Below the pieces are notes generated by a model, which saw only the letters and a program-made list of their open reading frames with translations, did no database searches and had not been told where the DNA came from. DNA of 8,265 bases from Streptomyces sp. WM4235 (GTDB lineage Bacteria > Actinomycetota > Actinomycetes > Streptomycetales > Streptomycetaceae), in assembly GCF_001279725.1 (NCBI RefSeq), contig NZ_LGDE01000060.1, positions 1-8,265 of the forward strand, read 5' to 3'. Position numbers and translations under genes: made by a program. This document shows positions 6,479-8,265 of the stretch, one piece after another (position 1 is the stretch's first letter; each line of letters begins with the position of its first letter).

Positions 6479-7282
6479 TTATTGGCCGCGAATACCGCTG
6501 AGCAAGCTAGTCAGCTCTGGCGGCTGCAGAGTCTTCCAGTCGACTGGACTTTCCCCTGGGGTCATCATGTGATCATAAATGCGATCGCAGGTGACTATGG
6601 ACTTTTCGGCGACGAATAGTAGGCCCTCCCAGTCGGTGGCATCAAACCTCTCGCCATCAACGAGATCCAGCGGAAAGTAAGCTACTGGCCATCGGTCGAA
6701 TCGCGCATTTTCCAGCGACTCTCGCATTTGATTGAGGCGGGCCATCACTCCAGCCATGGCATGGGGGCCGCCTTTGAGAAAATCGAACCCGGAAGGCCCG
6801 GAGTATCGAGAGAATGCCGCCTGTCGCTCCGGATCCGCTAGGTCCCAGACCGCCTCAAATGCCTTCATGAGGCGCGCAATTCGCCCGTCGAGAACCCTTG
6901 CTTTCGTCGCCGAGACCTCATTCCGAAAGTTCAGACTGAAGTCTTCTAGGCTAGTCAAGGTGATATTTGTATTCTGGGTGGCGCGGATTGCTCCAGCTTG
7001 GAATCCGCTCTCGGAAAAAACAATTCCGCGGTCGGCTCCGATGTCGTCGACTATTCCCTGGATGGTGAGGATTCTCTCCTTCGGGATCCGCCGCTCCCAT
7101 GCCTTGCACTCGACCAGCCAAAGAATATTCACCCCAGCAATACTCATGCGGGCCGTCACGTCGATGTCATGCTGGGCTCGTGCGCCTTCAATGGGCTCAT
7201 CGACGCGCGTATCGAATCCGAGCTCAGACAAGAAAGAGGAGACATCTTGTTGATATTGCTGCCATTCTGGCGTCCGGGGCAA
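6479..7282 (-). CDS. Mrr-like PD-(D/E)xK restriction endonuclease family protein
   Basis: A 267-aa protein whose first 115 residues look like an Mrr-type nuclease domain, a fold that cleaves DNA and in several members targets modified DNA. Active-site residues appear in order: D39/D41 (QHDIDV), E58-x-K60 (LWLVECKAW) and Q75 (ILTIQGIVDDIGADRGIVFS). The family's closing pattern GFQAGAIRATQNTNITL is also present. Residues 116-267 are not recognised; they are mostly helical with a beta-rich piece near 200-230. The start is TTG 7282-7280, with GGAG (complement of 7290-7293) 7 nt upstream. It lies 28 bp after the S1-domain gene on the same strand, so the two are probably co-transcribed. GC is clearly lower than in neighbouring genes, with many A/T-ending codons, suggesting acquisition from elsewhere. 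Specificity and any partner methylase are unknown; none is in the window. Confidence 0.82.
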   Translation of the reverse strand: MPRTPEWQQYQQDVSSFLSELGFDTRVDEPIEGARAQHDIDVTARMSIAGVNILWLVECKAWERRIPKERILTIQGIVDDIGADRGIVFSESGFQAGAIRATQNTNITLTSLEDFSLNFRNEVSATKARVLDGRIARLMKAFEAVWDLADPERQAAFSRYSGPSGFDFLKGGPHAMAGVMARLNQMRESLENARFDRWPVAYFPLDLVDGERFDATDWEGLLFVAEKSIVTCDRIYDHMMTPGESPVDWKTLQPPELTSLLSGIRGQ

Positions 7283-7310
7283 TTGGATACTCCAGTAGGT
7301 GAGAGTGGCG

Positions 7311-8132
7311 CTAGGTTCTGTCTGCTTCGCCGGCGGCGCCCAGCCGTACCCGGTGGCGCTGGAGGTCGACCTCGGCGATCTTCACCGTGATCATCTCGCC
7401 TTCATCGACAAGCTGATCCGGGGTCTCGACCGCCTCGTCAGTCAGGTCTGCGAGATGAAGGAACCCCACAATGTCGGGAGCAAGCTGCACGAACACGCCG
7501 AAAGGAACGATCTTGGCGATCGGCCCGGTGAGGACCCGGCCGACCTGATCCGCAAACCGAATGAGTGGATCTTCCTGAAGAGCCTTCAACGAGAGCGTGA
7601 CCTGCCCGGAGCGCGTCTCGGCGATGATCACCTCAGCGGTGATCCTTTGGCCCGCTTCGACGACCTCGGATGGGTGGTTGATCAAGCCCCACGTCAGGTC
7701 CGGCACCCGGATGAAGCCGGTGCACAGGCCGTCTGGTTCGCCATCGACGTGAACGAAGACCCCGAAGTTGTGGACCGCGGAGACCGTCCCAGCAACCACC
7801 CGCCCTGGTTCGAACGCGAGGAGAAAGGACCGCAAGGCTGGACTCTCGCACGCCCGGGCGGAGAGGTGGAGCTGACCTTCGCGCCAACGGCCGATCTCTT
7901 CGGCCTTGAGCTCCTGGCCGACCTCAAACAGCTCGGATGGATGCTCCATCCGACGCATCGACGCCTCATGTCTAGGAATCCGACCGATCTCGGCCCTCTC
8001 CCCTTCGGCATCTACGAGCTGCACCAGGACGTCCGCTCCGTCGAACCCGGTGACCTTCACCGTTCTCACGACCCCCGGCCGGAGCTGGTTGATCAAGGAC
8101 TGCACGCGAGGGTCAGGGGCTGGCTCGGACAT
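7311..8132 (-). CDS. Protein with three S1 RNA-binding domains (ribosomal protein S1-like)
   Basis: A 273-aa cytoplasmic protein made almost wholly of three S1 (OB-fold) domains, which bind single-stranded RNA. The first spans about 19-92 (PGVVRTVKVTGFDGADVLVQL … LHLSAR). The second spans 109-183 (PGRVVAGTVSAVHNFGVFVHV … VTLSLKAL). The third spans 198-266 (GRVLTGPIAKIVPFGVFVQL … HRVRLG). Domains 2 and 3 carry the classical F-G-V-F-V strand; domain 1 is more divergent. It is much shorter than the housekeeping ribosomal protein S1 (about 500 aa in streptomycetes), so it is a paralogue with an unknown job. I chose ATG 8132 because TAGGCT (complement of 8140-8145) ends 7 nt upstream and no ribosome binding site is present, as in a leaderless mRNA. 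The frame is open up to 8210, but that extension is Arg/Pro-rich and would contain the promoter. The nuclease gene follows 28 bp downstream. Confidence 0.85.
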   Translation of the reverse strand: MSEPAPDPRVQSLINQLRPGVVRTVKVTGFDGADVLVQLVDAEGERAEIGRIPRHEASMRRMEHPSELFEVGQELKAEEIGRWREGQLHLSARACESPALRSFLLAFEPGRVVAGTVSAVHNFGVFVHVDGEPDGLCTGFIRVPDLTWGLINHPSEVVEAGQRITAEVIIAETRSGQVTLSLKALQEDPLIRFADQVGRVLTGPIAKIVPFGVFVQLAPDIVGFLHLADLTDEAVETPDQLVDEGEMITVKIAEVDLQRHRVRLGAAGEADRT

Positions 8133-8139
8133 GATGGTG

Positions 8140-8174
8140 AGCCTAGTCGGCGCCGGCCGCACTGGTTCCAACTC
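8140..8174 (-). promoter_or_regulatory. Candidate leaderless promoter of the S1-domain gene
   Basis: On the minus strand the -10 box is TAGGCT (complement of 8140-8145), 7 nt before ATG 8132. GGAACC (complement of 8164-8169) lies 18 nt upstream of it in the -35 position. GGAAC-type -35 boxes are typical of ECF sigma factors, whereas TAGGCT is closer to a housekeeping -10, so the sigma factor is uncertain. Confidence 0.45.
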
Positions 8175-8264
8175 TCGTGACCAGGTTCCAACTCGCGCGT
8201 CACGGCTCACTCGCCGCTCGACGGCTGCGGACGGCTGGTGACAGAAACCCCTGCGAGGTGACAG
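8164..8264. repeat. Short direct repeats with 20-bp spacing upstream of the S1-domain gene
   Basis: GGTTCCAACTC occurs at 8164-8174 and 8184-8194, exactly 20 bp apart, overlapping the predicted -35 region. A different pair, GGTGACAG, occurs at 8237-8244 and 8257-8264, also exactly 20 bp apart. Two helical turns between copies would put binding sites on one face of the DNA. The set may continue beyond the window. I see no gene in 8211-8265. Confidence 0.6.
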
Positions 8265-8265
8265 T

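Noticed and set aside
7299..8180. 293-aa plus-strand frame opposite the S1-domain gene
   Set aside because: The minus strand clearly encodes three S1 domains; the plus frame is a high-GC shadow.

Overview
The window has very high GC, Streptomyces-type codon use, GTG/TTG starts and GGAG-type ribosome binding sites. This points to a streptomycete or close actinomycete, in an accessory part of the genome. This was read by eye only; no database search was run.

Layout. 1-349 (minus): N-terminal part of an open gene that runs off the left edge, possibly a conjugation-associated protein. 350-780: non-coding DNA carrying a striking array of TCACCGG repeats, many in pairs about one helical turn apart. 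781-1394 and 5663-6075 (plus): the two halves of one ATP-dependent DNA ligase gene, split by a mobile element and also damaged by a 1-base frameshift. 1395-5662: the mobile element, about 4.27 kb. It carries two overlapping tyrosine recombinase genes (399 and 821 aa) and a small acidic protein (132 aa), an arrangement like the Tn554 tnpA-tnpB-tnpC layout but with an unrelated-looking third gene. 6076-6478: a decayed stretch with two 20-bp direct repeats and a 73-residue C-terminal remnant of an unrecognised protein. 6479-8132 (minus): a protein with three S1 RNA-binding domains, followed 28 bp later by an Mrr-like PD-(D/E)xK nuclease of clearly lower GC. 8133-8265: promoter region with two sets of short direct repeats, each with 20-bp periodicity.

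Main result. Removing 1395-5662 joins TGG-T to AC-AAG and restores ligase motif V (R-G-W-Y-K-I-R-R-R) in frame. With the extra T at 1220-1222 also removed, the gene becomes exactly 342 codons including the stop. The element therefore sits precisely inside the codons of a catalytic motif of a DNA repair gene, much as Tn554 sits in radC. Circularising the element would place GAAGTGCAG and CTGCACCTTC as inverted arms 7 nt on each side of the junction, a good candidate for the recombinase core site.

How the genes work together. The two recombinases probably act jointly in excision and integration. The small third gene appears to be expressed separately from a leaderless promoter. The S1 protein and the Mrr-like nuclease are co-oriented and probably co-transcribed. 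A defence role is possible but is inference only.
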